64,000 nucleotides of DNA from Candidatus Thiodiazotropha sp. LNASS1 (GCF_964212655.1 NZ_OZ156465.1:2790001-2854000), one strand, 5' to 3'; positions 17,004 to 26,548 are shown, counted from the stretch's first letter. The notes: a model not told the origin generated them from the letters alone. Translations and numbers: made by a program.

Positions 17004-17363
17004 TCAAATAGATTTAAGTTTCTGCGCAGGGTTGTCCGGCTCATCCAGGGACCAGAGTCTTTCCAGATGGTAGAAATCCCGCACCTTTGGCTGCATCACA
17101 TGTACCACGACACCGTTAAGGTCCACCAGGGCCCATTCACCATCTTCCATCCCCTCGGTACCGAGCGGGGCTTCACCGGCTTGTTTCGCTTTGAAGGCCA
17201 CTGTCTGTGCAATCGATTTCACATGCCTGTCAGAGGTGCCGCTGGCGACAACCATGATATCTGTTATGCTGGTCTTTCCTCGTACATCCAGTACCACCAC
17301 ATCCTTAGCTTTCATGTCGTCCAGCGCCTGCAGAACGACGTCTCTGAGTTCTTCTATTTGCAT
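17004..17363 (-). CDS. rsfS: Ribosome silencing factor RsfS
   Basis: The 119-residue Iojap/RsfS domain is plain: [36 protein letters not shown] and the [16 protein letters not shown] strand pair, ending [13 protein letters not shown]. RsfS binds ribosomal protein uL14 and blocks subunit joining when nutrients are short. It follows nadD as usual, with an 82-bp gap. The normal next gene, rlmH, is not here; the WYL regulator follows instead. Confidence 0.96.
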   Translation of the reverse strand: MQIEELRDVVLQALDDMKAKDVVVLDVRGKTSITDIMVVASGTSDRHVKSIAQTVAFKAKQAGEAPLGTEGMEDGEWALVDLNGVVVHVMQPKVRDFYHLERLWSLDEPDNPAQKLKSI

Positions 17364-17445
17364 TGAGTCCTGTGTCTGTTGCCTAATAAAGTGACCGGAT
17401 CACCGGTGGGGTGCGATTTTACCCAATCTTAAGGTCAAGCATAAC

Positions 17446-18096
17446 CTATTGTGGCTCTTTTGCTTGATCCGTCAGATAGAGATGGTTGTTTTCAATGAGT
17501 TGCAGCACCGCCTCCGGTAGCAGAAAGCGTGGAGTCCGCCCCTCGGCAACCAAGCTACGGATCTTGCTTGCTGAAATATCAAGCTGGGTAACCGGCTGGT
17601 GCAGGATCGCGCCACAGTCCCGAGCCCTGAGTTGCGCAGGCTTGGAGACCAGATGGGCACCAAGCAGCGTTTCAACCTTTGATTCCTTGGGGCGTTCCTC
17701 CCCCGGTCGCTTCATCACAATAAGATGGGCAAGGCGTAAAATCTGATCCGGTCGATGCCAGTCGAGAAAACCGTCAAATGCATCCCTGCCCAACAACAGG
17801 CATAACGACCTGTCAGGTTGTTCTTTTCGCAAACTGGCGAGTGTATCCACCGTATAGGAATCCCCAGCACGCCGTATCTCCCTGTCGTCGACAACAAAAC
17901 CCTGTTGCTGCCGGATTGCGAGCCGCACCATTTCGAGTCTCAGATCTGCGGGAGTCTTGGGCTGAGCGCGGTGTACCGCACCATGCAGGGGGATGAATCG
18001 GACCTCATCCAGCCCGACAGCCTGCATCACATCCAGCGCAGTGCGCAGATGGCCGAAGTGAACTGGATCGAAGGTGCCACCGAAAATGCCGATCAT
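17446..18096 (-). CDS. nadD: Nicotinate-nucleotide adenylyltransferase
   Basis: NadD joins nicotinate mononucleotide to AMP in NAD synthesis. The nucleotidyltransferase signature GGTFDPVHFGHL occupies residues 6-17 (His13 and His16 contact ATP phosphates), and SASKIRSLV (175-183) is the ISSTxIR-type motif. Length 216 aa is standard. The gene lies 14 bp after proA and before rsfS, the conserved gammaproteobacterial order, so it is probably read from the proA promoter. Confidence 0.97.
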   Translation of the reverse strand: MIGIFGGTFDPVHFGHLRTALDVMQAVGLDEVRFIPLHGAVHRAQPKTPADLRLEMVRLAIRQQQGFVVDDREIRRAGDSYTVDTLASLRKEQPDRSLCLLLGRDAFDGFLDWHRPDQILRLAHLIVMKRPGEERPKESKVETLLGAHLVSKPAQLRARDCGAILHQPVTQLDISASKIRSLVAEGRTPRFLLPEAVLQLIENNHLYLTDQAKEPQ

Positions 18097-18110
18097 CTTC
18101 TCGCGTCTAA

Positions 18111-19382
18111 TCAGCTACGGATGTGACCATCACCAAGCACGATGAACTTTACCGAGGTCAATCCCTCCAGGCCGACCGGGCCCCGGGCGTGGAACTTGTC
18201 TGTCGAGATACCGATTTCAGCACCTAAGCCATATTCGAATCCATCTGCGAAACGGGTCGAGGCGTTAACCATCACCGAGCTAGAATCCACTTCGGTGAGA
18301 AAACGGCGGGCACGTGTGTAATTCTCGGTCACAATGGCATCAGTATGCTGAGAACTGTGGTGATTGATATGAGCAATGGCCTGTTCCAGCCCTGCGACAA
18401 CCTTGATGGAGAGTATCGGCGCCAGATACTCTGTATCCCAATCAGCCTCGGTCGCTGGCTGACAGTCGGCAACGATCTCCCGCGTGCGTTCACACCCCCG
18501 CAGCTCAACCCCCTTTTCGATCAGCGCACCGCCAATCATTGAGAGGGTCTGTTCAGCCACCCCATCCGCCACCAGCAGGGTCTCCATTGTGTTACAGGTG
18601 CCATAACGTTGAGTTTTGGCGTTCATAGCCACTGCAAATGCCTTGTCAAGATCGGCCTGGTCATCGATATAGACATGGCAGATCCCGTCCAGATGCTTGA
18701 TAACCGGCACTCTGGCTTCCTGGCTGATACGTTCGATCAGGCCTTTGCCTCCGCGCGGAATAATGACATCGATCGATTCAGGCATGGTGATCATCCGGCC
18801 CACGGCAGAGCGGTCGGTGGTGGCCACCACCTGTACCGCTTCCTGAGGCAGGCCCGCTTTTCGTAAACCGCTATGAATCGAAGCCGCAATTGCCTGGTTG
18901 GAATAGTAGGCCTCGCTGCCACCCCGCAATACGGCGGCATTGCCGGATTTCATACAGAGTGCCGCAGCATCGGCTGTGACATTGGGACGTGATTCGTAAA
19001 TGATGCCGACGACCCCCAAAGGCACCCGCATACGACCCACCTGGATCCCGCTCGGGAGATACTTCATGTCAAAGATCTCGCCGATGGGATCGGAAAGAGC
19101 GGCAATCTGACGCAATCCCTCGATCATGCTGTCGATACGCCCAGGCGTCAGTTCGAGGCGATCCAGCAAGGCTGCGTCCAGTCCTTTCTCCGCACCCGCC
19201 TCCAGATCCTTGCTGTTTTCTGCCATCAACCTCTGTCTGGACAAACCCAGTTCATCGGCAATGGCCTCGAGAGCCCTGTTCTTTTGCGCAGTGGTTGCGC
19301 TGGCAAGCACCCTTGAGGCCTGGCGGGCATCCCCGCCGAGCGCTGTCATGTAGCTGGCAACATCGGAAATCTGTTTTGACAT
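18111..19382 (-). CDS. proA: Glutamate-5-semialdehyde dehydrogenase (gamma-glutamyl phosphate reductase)
   Basis: The enzyme reduces gamma-glutamyl phosphate to glutamate semialdehyde with NADPH, the second step of proline synthesis. The aldehyde dehydrogenase fold is complete at 423 residues. Catalytic Cys263 sits in [28 protein letters not shown]-type sequence and [13 protein letters not shown]-type sequence ([13 protein letters not shown]) mark the cofactor region. proB is not in the window. nadD and rsfS follow closely. Upstream, the usual neighbour holA is separated by three other genes. Confidence 0.97.
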   Translation of the reverse strand: MSKQISDVASYMTALGGDARQASRVLASATTAQKNRALEAIADELGLSRQRLMAENSKDLEAGAEKGLDAALLDRLELTPGRIDSMIEGLRQIAALSDPIGEIFDMKYLPSGIQVGRMRVPLGVVGIIYESRPNVTADAAALCMKSGNAAVLRGGSEAYYSNQAIAASIHSGLRKAGLPQEAVQVVATTDRSAVGRMITMPESIDVIIPRGGKGLIERISQEARVPVIKHLDGICHVYIDDQADLDKAFAVAMNAKTQRYGTCNTMETLLVADGVAEQTLSMIGGALIEKGVELRGCERTREIVADCQPATEADWDTEYLAPILSIKVVAGLEQAIAHINHHSSQHTDAIVTENYTRARRFLTEVDSSSVMVNASTRFADGFEYGLGAEIGISTDKFHARGPVGLEGLTSVKFIVLGDGHIRS

Positions 19383-19784
19383 GATCGTATGGTTGTCTCG
19401 TTAATTACTGCCGCCAAGGTTTCGGCAGCTGGATCGATTAAACTGCTAACTTTAACAAATCTCGAACAAAATAACGCCATACTTGATCCGATCCTCACCC
19501 TAAACCGCAGTGCAACAGGTTCTCAAATGCGTGCATCTCCAAAACCATATTCTGTTTATGGAAATATTCTGCAGGCCCTTTAACATCCCAACAGACCTTT
19601 TACATCTCATTGATAATTCTCAGTAATTATCTCACTGTGGTATCCATGGTAGAGGCTAAAAGAAACTGATTGCCACCACGGGATTGAATTATTGCCTCTA
19701 TTGATCACCAAATTACTTAAGTTCAACAGAATCCAACCGATCTATGTAGTGAGTAAAGATATATATCGAGCAAAGCCTACGACC
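19383..19784. other. Intergenic region between proA and the retropepsin-like gene
   Basis: About 400 bp separate the divergent starts. I see AT-rich stretches that could hold promoters on both strands but no clear hexamer pair, no hairpin with a T-run and no coding frame with a ribosome site. Confidence 0.5.
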
Positions 19785-20300
19785 ATGATCAAAACACTTC
19801 TAAGCACCCTGTTGATACTCAGTTATAGCGGTCAGCTGTGGGCGGAGCAGTTCATCTTTGATGTACCCATGTTCTCCAAGGGTGCCAGCACCTACTACAT
19901 AGCGGGTAAGATCGGCGACATGCCAGAGACAGAGTTCATGGTCGATACAGGCTCCAGTTATATGACTATCAACGAGGCTACTTTGAGTAAGCTGCAGGCC
20001 AGTGGCAGTCCACTCTACTTACGGAACCTGAGGGGAGTATTGGCCAATGGAGATGAGTTGAGTGTGCCTGTCTACAAGATCTCGAATGTTCGAATCGGCG
20101 ATGAATGCCTGTTGAAAGAGGTTGACGTCGCGGTGTTTCCCGGCAAGACGCGTCAGATCCTGGGGTTAAGTGCATTGTCGAAGACCGCACCTTTTATTTT
20201 TTCCACCCAACCACCACAGCTACAGTTGAGTAATTGCCATCTGGTTAAGGCGGAGACCGGCAACCAGACTAAGCTGGCTGCCGGGATTACGACCCCATAA
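19785..20300 (+). CDS. Exported retropepsin-like aspartic protease
   Basis: The ATG at 19785 gives a signal peptide (MIKTLLSTLLILSYSGQLWA) directly. An earlier in-frame ATG would add about 30 residues before it. The mature part holds one retroviral-type aspartyl protease fold: FMVDTGSSYMTI with catalytic Asp54, a flap region (LANGDELSVPVYKISNVRIG), and ILGLSALSK matching the second hydrophobic-hydrophobic-Gly motif. Such single-domain proteases act as dimers. One cysteine pair (in DECLL and SNCHL) could form a disulfide. Probably periplasmic. It breaks the usual holA-proA order and is divergent from proA. Confidence 0.85.
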   Translation: MIKTLLSTLLILSYSGQLWAEQFIFDVPMFSKGASTYYIAGKIGDMPETEFMVDTGSSYMTINEATLSKLQASGSPLYLRNLRGVLANGDELSVPVYKISNVRIGDECLLKEVDVAVFPGKTRQILGLSALSKTAPFIFSTQPPQLQLSNCHLVKAETGNQTKLAAGITTP

Positions 20301-20324
20301 AGGGGATCCTACTCCCTACCGAAG

Positions 20325-20576
20325 TTATTTACCTTCAGGAGCGCTGCTGGCCTCGAATGCACTGAACTCGGCCGCATCAACTTGTCCATCCTGGTTCGCA
20401 TCGGCGGTCTCCCAGCCCTTATAGAGAGCCTCGTGAGCTGTCGCCTCTTCAGAAGAGATGGCACCATCAGCATTGGCGTCGAGTTTGCTGAATGCATCCT
20501 CGCCAGCAACCGCTGCGGTAAGAAAACCTGCTGCTGCCAGAGCTACTGCAGAATGGAGGATAGTTTTTTTATTCAT
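20325..20576 (-). CDS. Exported EF-hand calcium-binding protein, copy 1
   Basis: An 83-residue protein with a signal peptide (MNKKTILHSAVALAAAGFLTAAVA) and two EF-hand loops, DANADGAISSEE (33-44) and DANQDGQVDAAE (59-70). Both have Asp/Asn at positions 1, 3 and 5, Gly at 6 and Glu at 12, so both should bind Ca2+. AAGGAG stands 7 bases before the ATG at 20576, which rules out the longer frame. The paralogue at 20736-20984 lies just upstream on the same strand; the two are clearly a tandem duplication. Role unknown. Confidence 0.9.
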   Translation of the reverse strand: MNKKTILHSAVALAAAGFLTAAVAGEDAFSKLDANADGAISSEEATAHEALYKGWETADANQDGQVDAAEFSAFEASSAPEGK

Positions 20577-20613
20577 AATGTTCTCCTTAACGGAATGTAA
20601 TGATTTTCGATCC

Positions 20614-20631
20614 AAAAAGCCCTGTCAGGGC
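20614..20631 (-). terminator. Intrinsic terminator between the two EF-hand genes
   Basis: On the minus strand GCCC-TGACA-GGGC (or GCCCTG-A-CAGGGC) is followed by TTTTT. It lies about 105 bp past the stop of the gene at 20736-20984 and before the start of the second EF-hand gene, so the two may be separate transcripts. Confidence 0.65.
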
Positions 20632-20735
20632 CCTCCGGTATTTCATGAGACACCGCTGGGGGAAGAATTTAAGTGAAGTCAATCACAAAAACACAACTTT
20701 AATTCCCAGCAAAAATGGGTTTTTGGGGTTACTCC

Positions 20736-20984
20736 TTATTTCCCGCTATTTTCACTTTTGATTTCAAAGGCACTGAACTCGGCGGTATCGATTCTGCCAT
20801 CGTTATTGGCATCGACAGTTGACCAGTTCTTATAGAGTGCCTCACTTACAATCGACTCTTCTGCGGAGATGAAACCATCGGCATTTCGATCCAGCTTCAT
20901 GAACACGTCTTCAGCGGCTATGGCGCCACAAACTCCACCTAATGTTAAAATTGCAACAAATTGATTTATTAGGATTTTTTTCAT
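20736..20984 (-). CDS. Exported EF-hand calcium-binding protein, copy 2
   Basis: An 82-residue paralogue of the neighbouring gene. A signal peptide (MKKILINQFVAILTLGGVCGAIA) precedes loops DRNADGFISAEE and DANNDGRIDTAE, both complete for Ca2+ binding. The shared stretch SEALYKNWSTVDAN versus HEALYKGWETADAN shows the duplication. The ATG at 20984 is preceded by AAGGAG six bases away; a GTG three bases earlier is too close to that site. A 6-bp hairpin (GGCCGC / GCGGCC) lies at 21018-21036 in its leader. Confidence 0.9.
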   Translation of the reverse strand: MKKILINQFVAILTLGGVCGAIAAEDVFMKLDRNADGFISAEESIVSEALYKNWSTVDANNDGRIDTAEFSAFEIKSENSGK

Positions 20985-21146
20985 CACCTACTCCTTGTTG
21001 ATGTTGTTTGAATCCCAGGCCGCCAGGATAGCGGCCCTAGGTGACAGATCTGACTACGCGGGAAGAATTAATGGCTTGACCTGGTTCACAAATAAGCGTT
21101 ATGCCCATTAAAAGCCATTATCTCCCTGGGAACTGTGAGGAACAGG

Positions 21147-22157
21147 TCACATCTGAGGTATGCCCGCCATACCCCTTGCGAGCTGTTGAAACAACAACCA
21201 GGGATCCGCAGAATCCAGCCCCTTTATTGCCTTGTCCGCAAGTGCGCAATCCGATAACAGACGCTGCCAATGATCCACCTGCCGTTGCAATGCCCTGCGC
21301 AGGATCGGCTTACGCCTGTCCCAGACGCGATGTTTAGCCATTACCTGGTCCACGCCCTCGCCCAGCCTTATCTCAAAGCTCATTTCGGCGAGCAGGCGAA
21401 TCTCCCGGCTTAATGCCCAAAGCACCACCGGTGCCGCAACACCCTCACCCTTTAGGCCCTGCAAAATACGGCTCCCCTTGGCGATATCGCCCTCAAGCAG
21501 GGTATCGACGAGGCTAAAGATATCGAACCGGGCACTATCAGCCACGGCCTCGATGAGCTTTTCCGGTGTAACCACACCCTGACCATACAACAGCAACAGT
21601 TTCTCTATCTCCTGGCTGGCTGCAAGCAGATTACCCTCTACCCGATCTGCAAGCATCTCCACCACTCCTGTTTCCGGTATCAGTCCCGCGCGTCGCAAGC
21701 GCTGCTCGATCCAGGGGACCAGCCGCTTCCCTTCAACCGGCCAGATCTGTACCACCACACCTGTCCGCTCAACCGACTGATACCACTTGCTGTTTGTCTG
21801 CATCCGTTCCAATTTGGGAAGTGTTATCAGCAAGATGGTATTGATTGCCGGACGCTGGCAGTAGGCGCCGAGGGATTTCCCCCCTTCTGCACCCAGTTTT
21901 CCACTGTTGAGGCGTAGCTCCAGTAGTCGTTTCTCACCAAACAGCGAAAGGCTTTCGGCGGCAGTATTCAAACTCGACCAGTCAAATCCACCCACCTGAT
22001 CCAGGACTTCACGTTCGCTGTATCCCTGCCGATGCGCTGCATGCCTTATCGCATCCCCCGCCTCTTGCATCTGTAAGGGTTCGTCACCGCTCAACAGATA
22101 GACAGGGGCAAGCTGTTGCTGCAGATGGTTTTCCAGTTGTTCATTGCGTAGACGCAT
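21147..22157 (-). CDS. holA: DNA polymerase III subunit delta
   Basis: The delta subunit opens the beta clamp within the clamp loader. The 336-residue protein shows the family start MRLRNEQLENHLQQQLAPVYLLSGDEPLQMQEAGDAIR, the INTILLITLPKLERMQTNSKWYQ strand-helix, the EGNLLAASQEIEKLLLL motif and the C-terminal collar helices (VLWALSREIRLLAEM). As usual for delta, no functional Walker A is present. It follows lptE by 20 bp and ends the leuS-lptE-holA unit; proA normally comes next but is 1.8 kb away. Confidence 0.96.
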   Translation of the reverse strand: MRLRNEQLENHLQQQLAPVYLLSGDEPLQMQEAGDAIRHAAHRQGYSEREVLDQVGGFDWSSLNTAAESLSLFGEKRLLELRLNSGKLGAEGGKSLGAYCQRPAINTILLITLPKLERMQTNSKWYQSVERTGVVVQIWPVEGKRLVPWIEQRLRRAGLIPETGVVEMLADRVEGNLLAASQEIEKLLLLYGQGVVTPEKLIEAVADSARFDIFSLVDTLLEGDIAKGSRILQGLKGEGVAAPVVLWALSREIRLLAEMSFEIRLGEGVDQVMAKHRVWDRRKPILRRALQRQVDHWQRLLSDCALADKAIKGLDSADPWLLFQQLARGMAGIPQM

Positions 22158-22177
22158 GTGGCATCCCGAATATATCG

Positions 22178-22672
22178 CTATTTGATGGCTTCGAGACGAC
22201 GAATGATCTGTTCCGCCATTTCATTTCGCATATCGTATTTCATCAAGCTGGTTTCACTTCTTTGACCGAGCTCATCGTCACCACTGAAACTGAGCTGACG
22301 CGACAGATCCAGCTGCTGCTCCACGCCCGGTTCACCGCTACCCGGCACCCTGGCACGAATCACGGCAGATAGATGCAGTTCCTTGTCCAACGCCTTGCCG
22401 CCGGCATCCACCGATAGTACTCTGCTGGTGAACCTTTCCTCTACAACCTCGATATTCAGCTTTGCTGAGGCTTCATCACCGGCCATTACCGCACCCCTGC
22501 CCTGTAAATTGTCATACAGAACAGCGGCCAGACTCTCCCGTTTCTCAAAACCGGAGATATAGAGTCCATTCAGTGCGGGTGACAGCTGCCCATACCCCTT
22601 GAGGTGGAAACCACAACCCGCGAAAAGGACCGATATCAGCACGCTCCAAAGCAGTTGATGGTGAATATGCAC
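22178..22672 (-). CDS. lptE: LPS-assembly lipoprotein LptE
   Basis: LptE is the outer-membrane lipoprotein plug of LptD and helps insert lipopolysaccharide. The signal HQLLWSVLISVLFAGC gives a lipidated Cys after LFAG, followed by GFHLKG, the conserved LptE start. Then come YISGFEKRESLAAVLYDNLQGRG and the C-terminal MRNEMAEQIIRRLEAIK. The start is uncertain: GTG at 22672 gives a compact signal peptide just after the leuS stop, while TTG at 22687 overlaps leuS by 11 bases. Position between leuS and holA confirms the call. Confidence 0.94.
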   Translation of the reverse strand: MHIHHQLLWSVLISVLFAGCGFHLKGYGQLSPALNGLYISGFEKRESLAAVLYDNLQGRGAVMAGDEASAKLNIEVVEERFTSRVLSVDAGGKALDKELHLSAVIRARVPGSGEPGVEQQLDLSRQLSFSGDDELGQRSETSLMKYDMRNEMAEQIIRRLEAIK

Positions 22673-22676
22673 TGAA

Positions 22677-25256
22677 CTATTTGGCAACGATATTCACCAG
22701 TTTATTCGGCACCACGATGGTCTTTCTGACTGTAGCCTCACCGATAAATCGCTGTACATTGTCATTTGCCAGTGCCAATGCCTCGATAGCCTGTTTCTCG
22801 GCATCCGCAGGTACCTGTATGGTTGCCCGCACCTTGCCGTTAACCTGCACCACATAGGGCAGGCTCTCCTGTTTCAGGGCAGCCTCATCGGGTTGTGGCC
22901 ATTCGCTGTCGAGTATCTCATCCCCATACCCCAGATCACACCAAAGGCGGTGGGTTACGTGAGGTGCGATCGGCGCCAGCAAGCGCAATACCAGGGATAC
23001 GCCTTCACGCAGCAGCTGAAGATCCGCAGGTGCGTCTCCCAGCTTGTAGAGGATATTTATCATCCCCATACAGGCAGACACGACATTGTTGAAACGCTGA
23101 CGCTCGTAGTCATAAAGGGCTTTTTTCAATAACTCATGAATTTCCCGCCGTGCCGTCTTCTGGGATTCAGCCAGTTCTTCCGCTACCGACGCCACCATCG
23201 GCCTGGCGTAGATAGCCTCTGCCAACGCCCACAAGCGCTTGAGAAATCGATGCGCACCCTCGACCCCCTCGTCATTCCATTCCAATGACTGGTCTGGCGG
23301 GGATGTAAACATGGTATAGAGACGAACCGTATCGGCCCCATAACGATCGATGAGCGACTGTGGATCAACTCCATTATTCTTTGACTTCGACATCTTTTCG
23401 ATGCCGCCGATGATAACCGGTCCGCCATCCTCCTTCAGACAGGCTGAAAGCGGGCGTCCCTTCTGATCACGCTCAACCTCAACCTCGGTCGGGTTATACC
23501 AATGCTTGGATCCGTCATCCTGATCCCGATAATAGGTGTCCGCGACAACCATTCCCTGGGTCAACAGACGCGTGAACGGCTCATCACTCTTCACCAGACC
23601 GGCATCGCGCAACAATTTGTGATAGAAACGGGCATATAACAGGTGCAACACCGCATGTTCGATACCGCCTATATAGTGGTCGACAGGTAACCAATAGTCC
23701 GCCCGGTCATCGAGCATGGCGTTGGCATCAGGGCAGGTATATCGCGCATAGTACCAACTCGATTCCATAAAGGTATCGAAGGTATCCGTTTCCCGCTGCG
23801 CCGCTCCGCCACACTCTGGACAAATGCAGGCAGAGAATGCGGGATTGTCTTTAATCGGATTGATCGTATTTTCGTCGTAGACGATGTCTTCGGGCAGCCG
23901 CACCGGCAAGTCTTTCAGCGGCACCGGAACAATCCCACAGTTATCACAGTGAATCATGGGTATCGGCGCACCCCAGTAGCGCTGGCGTGAAACCCCCCAA
24001 TCGCGCAGACGATACTGTTTGGTCTTTTGCCCTTTGCCCCTTTCCTGCAGCCACTCCGCTATGGCATCGAAAGCGGCGGCCGACGAAAGACCGTTAAAGG
24101 GGCCCGAATCCTGCAGAACACCCGGCTCGATATAGGCGGCGGCCGATATATCAGGATTTGCTCCTTCGCTGGGGTAGATCACCTGTTTGATCGGAATTCC
24201 ATACTCGCGGGCAAAGGCATGATCGCGTTCATCATGGGCCGGAACCGCCATAACCGCCCCCGTTCCATAACCCATCAACACAAAGTTCGCGGCATAGATG
24301 GGTACCGCTTCACCGCTTACCGGATGGATCGCATCGATCCCCAGCGGAATCCCCTTTTTCTCGATCGTCTCCAGATCGGCCTCGGAGGTCCCGCCCCGGC
24401 GACACTCTTCTATAAAGGCCGCGAGCCGATCATTCGTTTCTGCGGCCTTCAACGCCAGCGGATGTTCAGCGGCAACGGCGACATAAGTGACCCCCATCAA
24501 GGTGTCAGGGCGCGTTGTATAGACGGTCAGGGGTTCATCCGATGCATCGATATCGAATACCATCTCGACACCAAAGGAGCGGCCGATCCAGTTGCGTTGC
24601 ATGGTACGCACCTGCTCGGGCCAACCCTCCAGATTATCGATCTCATCCAGCAGTTCATCCGCGTAGTCGGTGATCTTGACGAACCATTGGGGAATCTCAC
24701 GCCGCTCGACCAGAGCCCCCGAGCGCCAGCCACGACCGTCGATGACCTGTTCATTGGCCAGAACTGTCTGATCCACCGGATCCCAGTTGACAACGGCATG
24801 CTTGCGGTACACCAAACCCTTTTTGAAGAGCTCGGTGAACAACCACTGCTCCCACTTATAGTAACCGGGTTGACAGGTTGCCAGCTCCCGGCGCCAATCG
24901 TAGCCGAAACCGAGCCGAATCAACTGGCCCTTCATATAGGCGATGTTGTCATATGTCCACCCGGCCGGAGCAACCCTGTTCTTCAACGCCGCATTCTCCG
25001 CAGGAAGACCGAAGGCATCCCAGCCCATGGGTTGCAGCACGTTTTTACCCAGCATGCGTTGATATCGGGCAATCACATCACCGATAGTGTAATTACGCAC
25101 ATGCCCCATATGCAGCTTGCCGCTGGGGTAAGGAAACATGGAGAGGGAGTAAAATTTCTCTTTACCTGGATCCTCTTCGACCTCAAAGGTCTTTTCTGTC
25201 TCCCAGTATGCCTGCACCTCTGCCTCGAGGGCTGCAGGTTCGTAGTTTTTATGCAT
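22677..25256 (-). CDS. leuS: Leucyl-tRNA synthetase
   Basis: The ATG at 25256 ([19 protein letters not shown]) gives 859 residues, the standard length; longer upstream starts add unrelated sequence. Class I motifs HMGH (49-52, in [14 protein letters not shown]) and KMSKS (in [13 protein letters not shown]) are intact. The CP1 editing domain carries [16 protein letters not shown] and [15 protein letters not shown], with the Asp that blocks leucine hydrolysis. A Cys-rich insert (HCDNCG, CPECGG) could bind zinc. It heads the leuS-lptE-holA operon. Confidence 0.98.
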   Translation of the reverse strand: MHKNYEPAALEAEVQAYWETEKTFEVEEDPGKEKFYSLSMFPYPSGKLHMGHVRNYTIGDVIARYQRMLGKNVLQPMGWDAFGLPAENAALKNRVAPAGWTYDNIAYMKGQLIRLGFGYDWRRELATCQPGYYKWEQWLFTELFKKGLVYRKHAVVNWDPVDQTVLANEQVIDGRGWRSGALVERREIPQWFVKITDYADELLDEIDNLEGWPEQVRTMQRNWIGRSFGVEMVFDIDASDEPLTVYTTRPDTLMGVTYVAVAAEHPLALKAAETNDRLAAFIEECRRGGTSEADLETIEKKGIPLGIDAIHPVSGEAVPIYAANFVLMGYGTGAVMAVPAHDERDHAFAREYGIPIKQVIYPSEGANPDISAAAYIEPGVLQDSGPFNGLSSAAAFDAIAEWLQERGKGQKTKQYRLRDWGVSRQRYWGAPIPMIHCDNCGIVPVPLKDLPVRLPEDIVYDENTINPIKDNPAFSACICPECGGAAQRETDTFDTFMESSWYYARYTCPDANAMLDDRADYWLPVDHYIGGIEHAVLHLLYARFYHKLLRDAGLVKSDEPFTRLLTQGMVVADTYYRDQDDGSKHWYNPTEVEVERDQKGRPLSACLKEDGGPVIIGGIEKMSKSKNNGVDPQSLIDRYGADTVRLYTMFTSPPDQSLEWNDEGVEGAHRFLKRLWALAEAIYARPMVASVAEELAESQKTARREIHELLKKALYDYERQRFNNVVSACMGMINILYKLGDAPADLQLLREGVSLVLRLLAPIAPHVTHRLWCDLGYGDEILDSEWPQPDEAALKQESLPYVVQVNGKVRATIQVPADAEKQAIEALALANDNVQRFIGEATVRKTIVVPNKLVNIVAK

Positions 25257-25648
25257 GTTATGGTCCGACTGGATAATTGTTAAATATGGATTAACCGGAA
25301 GGCATGTCCCGCAGAGAATGGTTCCGGTCCGCGCCAAAGCGCTTAATATCGCGGAAGGATACCGCAGCTGGCTGCTGACAGAAAGATGTCACACCCAGGT
25401 CTCTATGAATTCAAGAACCAATAGATGCAAACTCACACCCTACGATGACCATACATACTCATTTTCAATCTTGGCAACTAGACTTTATGGCTCGTTAGAG
25501 TAATTCGTGGGTAGCTCTAAATGATAAGTGTCACTAACCTCTTGAAAGACGGAAACAATATCTAAATCATCAGTAATATCTTTTTTGCGGGTCGATTCTG
25601 ACTACCTGACGCTGCCTAAGTAACTGACAAGCTTATATCCTATCATCA
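25257..25648. other. Leader of leuS and spacer before the repeat-bounded unit
   Basis: About 390 bp without a gene. It must contain the leuS promoter, but I cannot fix it. No T-box or other recognised leader, no tRNA and no terminator are visible. Confidence 0.5.
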
Positions 25649-25676
25649 CGTCATTCCGGCGCATGCCGGAATCCAG
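25649..25676 (+). repeat. 28-bp terminal inverted repeat, left copy
   Basis: This copy is an exact reverse complement of 25975-26002. Inside it an 8-bp stem ATTCCGGC / GCCGGAAT with loop GCAT can form a hairpin, flanked by CGTC and CCAG. It resembles REP or dRS3-type intergenic palindromes of Proteobacteria. Confidence 0.85.
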
Positions 25677-25697
25677 GATGAATGCCAGGGAGACGGT

Positions 25698-25923
25698 ATG
25701 GAGCGACAACCGTGCGTGTATCTATTGGCCAGTAAACGAAATAGAACCCTATACACGGGTATGACTTCTAACCTGCTAAAGCGGGGTTTGGGAACATAAG
25801 AATAGTCGAGTTGAAGGCTTTTCCAGTCATTACAGTGTGCATAATTTAGTCTGGTATGAGATGCATGAGACGATTGAAGCGCTGAACCCACGCTGGCGTG
25901 ATTTGTATCCGGAGCTGATTTGA
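25698..25923 (+). pseudogene. Decayed GIY-YIG nuclease gene (UPF0213 type)
   Basis: The ATG at 25698 opens MERQPCVYLLASKRNRTLYTGMTSNLLKR, matching the GIY-YIG start (VYLLAS, then LYxGxTSNLLKR). The next codons hit a stop, but dropping one G from the GGGG near 25780 restores WEHKN, then VEGFSSHYSVHNLVWYEMHETIEA, as in intact relatives. After ETIEA it jumps to LNPRWRDLYPELI and the stop at 25921-25923, so some 20 codons around the usual REKQLKKWNRAWK block are gone. Frameshift plus deletion make it a pseudogene. It fills the space between two 28-bp inverted repeats. Confidence 0.85.
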
Positions 25924-25974
25924 CGAGCAGTATTCTTTGCTGAAAGGCTGACGGTCGAGAATCGTGTGGAGCAT

Positions 25975-26002
25975 CTGGATTCCGGCATGCGCCGGAATGA
26001 CG
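25975..26002 (-). repeat. 28-bp terminal inverted repeat, right copy
   Basis: Exact reverse complement of 25649-25676 with the same 8-bp hairpin (ATTCCGGC / GCCGGAAT). Together the copies bound a 354-bp unit that contains the GIY-YIG pseudogene. Confidence 0.85.
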
Positions 26003-26125
26003 GGATCAGTGAAATCTATCCACAAATTCTTCGGTGGATCCGATCTGTTAAGACTGTTTTCAGTGTGAAAGTCTGAGTGGCGGACCTATGTGTAAACAGG
26101 AATTTAAAGCAGGCTTATAGTAGGT

Positions 26126-26548
26126 CTAAGAGGCCATCAACCGTGCTTCTTCCAGAGCGGAAAACATTGTTTCGATAACTTCATCGATCACGTACAGCCA
26201 TGCGGCCAGAACCTCGTCATCGTATTCATCATCATAAATCTTGACCGCTTCCAACAGCGCCTCTTCCCACATGTTGAAGTGCTTGCGCTGAACGTTCAGG
26301 CGCTTGTGTATGCGCCCCAACATCTCGATATAGAGTGTCAGCCCTGGCCGCCCCTCGGCGGTTTCAGCAAGCATGAACAGGGTCTCGCGCAACTTTTTTT
26401 TCAACTGCGCCATATCTCTATTCTTGAAAAACTCACTGATTTCATCGGACTGGCTGATGAAATTATCGTAAAAACAGTCGAAAAAGGCTGGCGATGAAGT
26501 CACCCGCTGCAAACTTTGATTAAATATTTCGAGATTGTGTTGATTCAT
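26126..26548 (-). CDS. Single-domain globin-like protein
   Basis: The 140 residues fit a globin: FFDCFYDNFISQSDEISEFFKNRDM (helices A-C), LKKKLRETLFMLAE (helix E), MLGRIHKRLNVQRKHFNMWEEALLEAVK (helices F-G) with a candidate proximal haem ligand His81, and a C-terminal helix with VLAAWLYVIDEVIETM. Relatives bind haem and O2 or NO, or act as haem-free sensors. No signal peptide. The start ATG has only a weak ribosome site. It stands alone, flanked by the repeat unit and a gene-free stretch. Confidence 0.8.
   Translation of the reverse strand: MNQHNLEIFNQSLQRVTSSPAFFDCFYDNFISQSDEISEFFKNRDMAQLKKKLRETLFMLAETAEGRPGLTLYIEMLGRIHKRLNVQRKHFNMWEEALLEAVKIYDDEYDDEVLAAWLYVIDEVIETMFSALEEARLMAS

Noticed and set aside
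17400-17440. ACCGG-TGAT-CCGGT hairpin between nadD and rsfS
   Set aside because: Five-bp stem with a broken T-run, inside a conserved operon; not called as a terminator.
21018-21036. GGCCGC / GCGGCC hairpin upstream of the EF-hand gene as a terminator for holA
   Set aside because: No T-run follows on either strand; it may simply be leader structure.
24027-25283. A 418-codon open frame on the plus strand opposite leuS
   Set aside because: It is the antisense shadow of a clear, motif-complete leuS; no ribosome site and no recognisable domain.
25257-25648. A T-box or attenuator in front of leuS
   Set aside because: No T-box sequence, leader peptide with Leu codons or paired hairpins could be seen.
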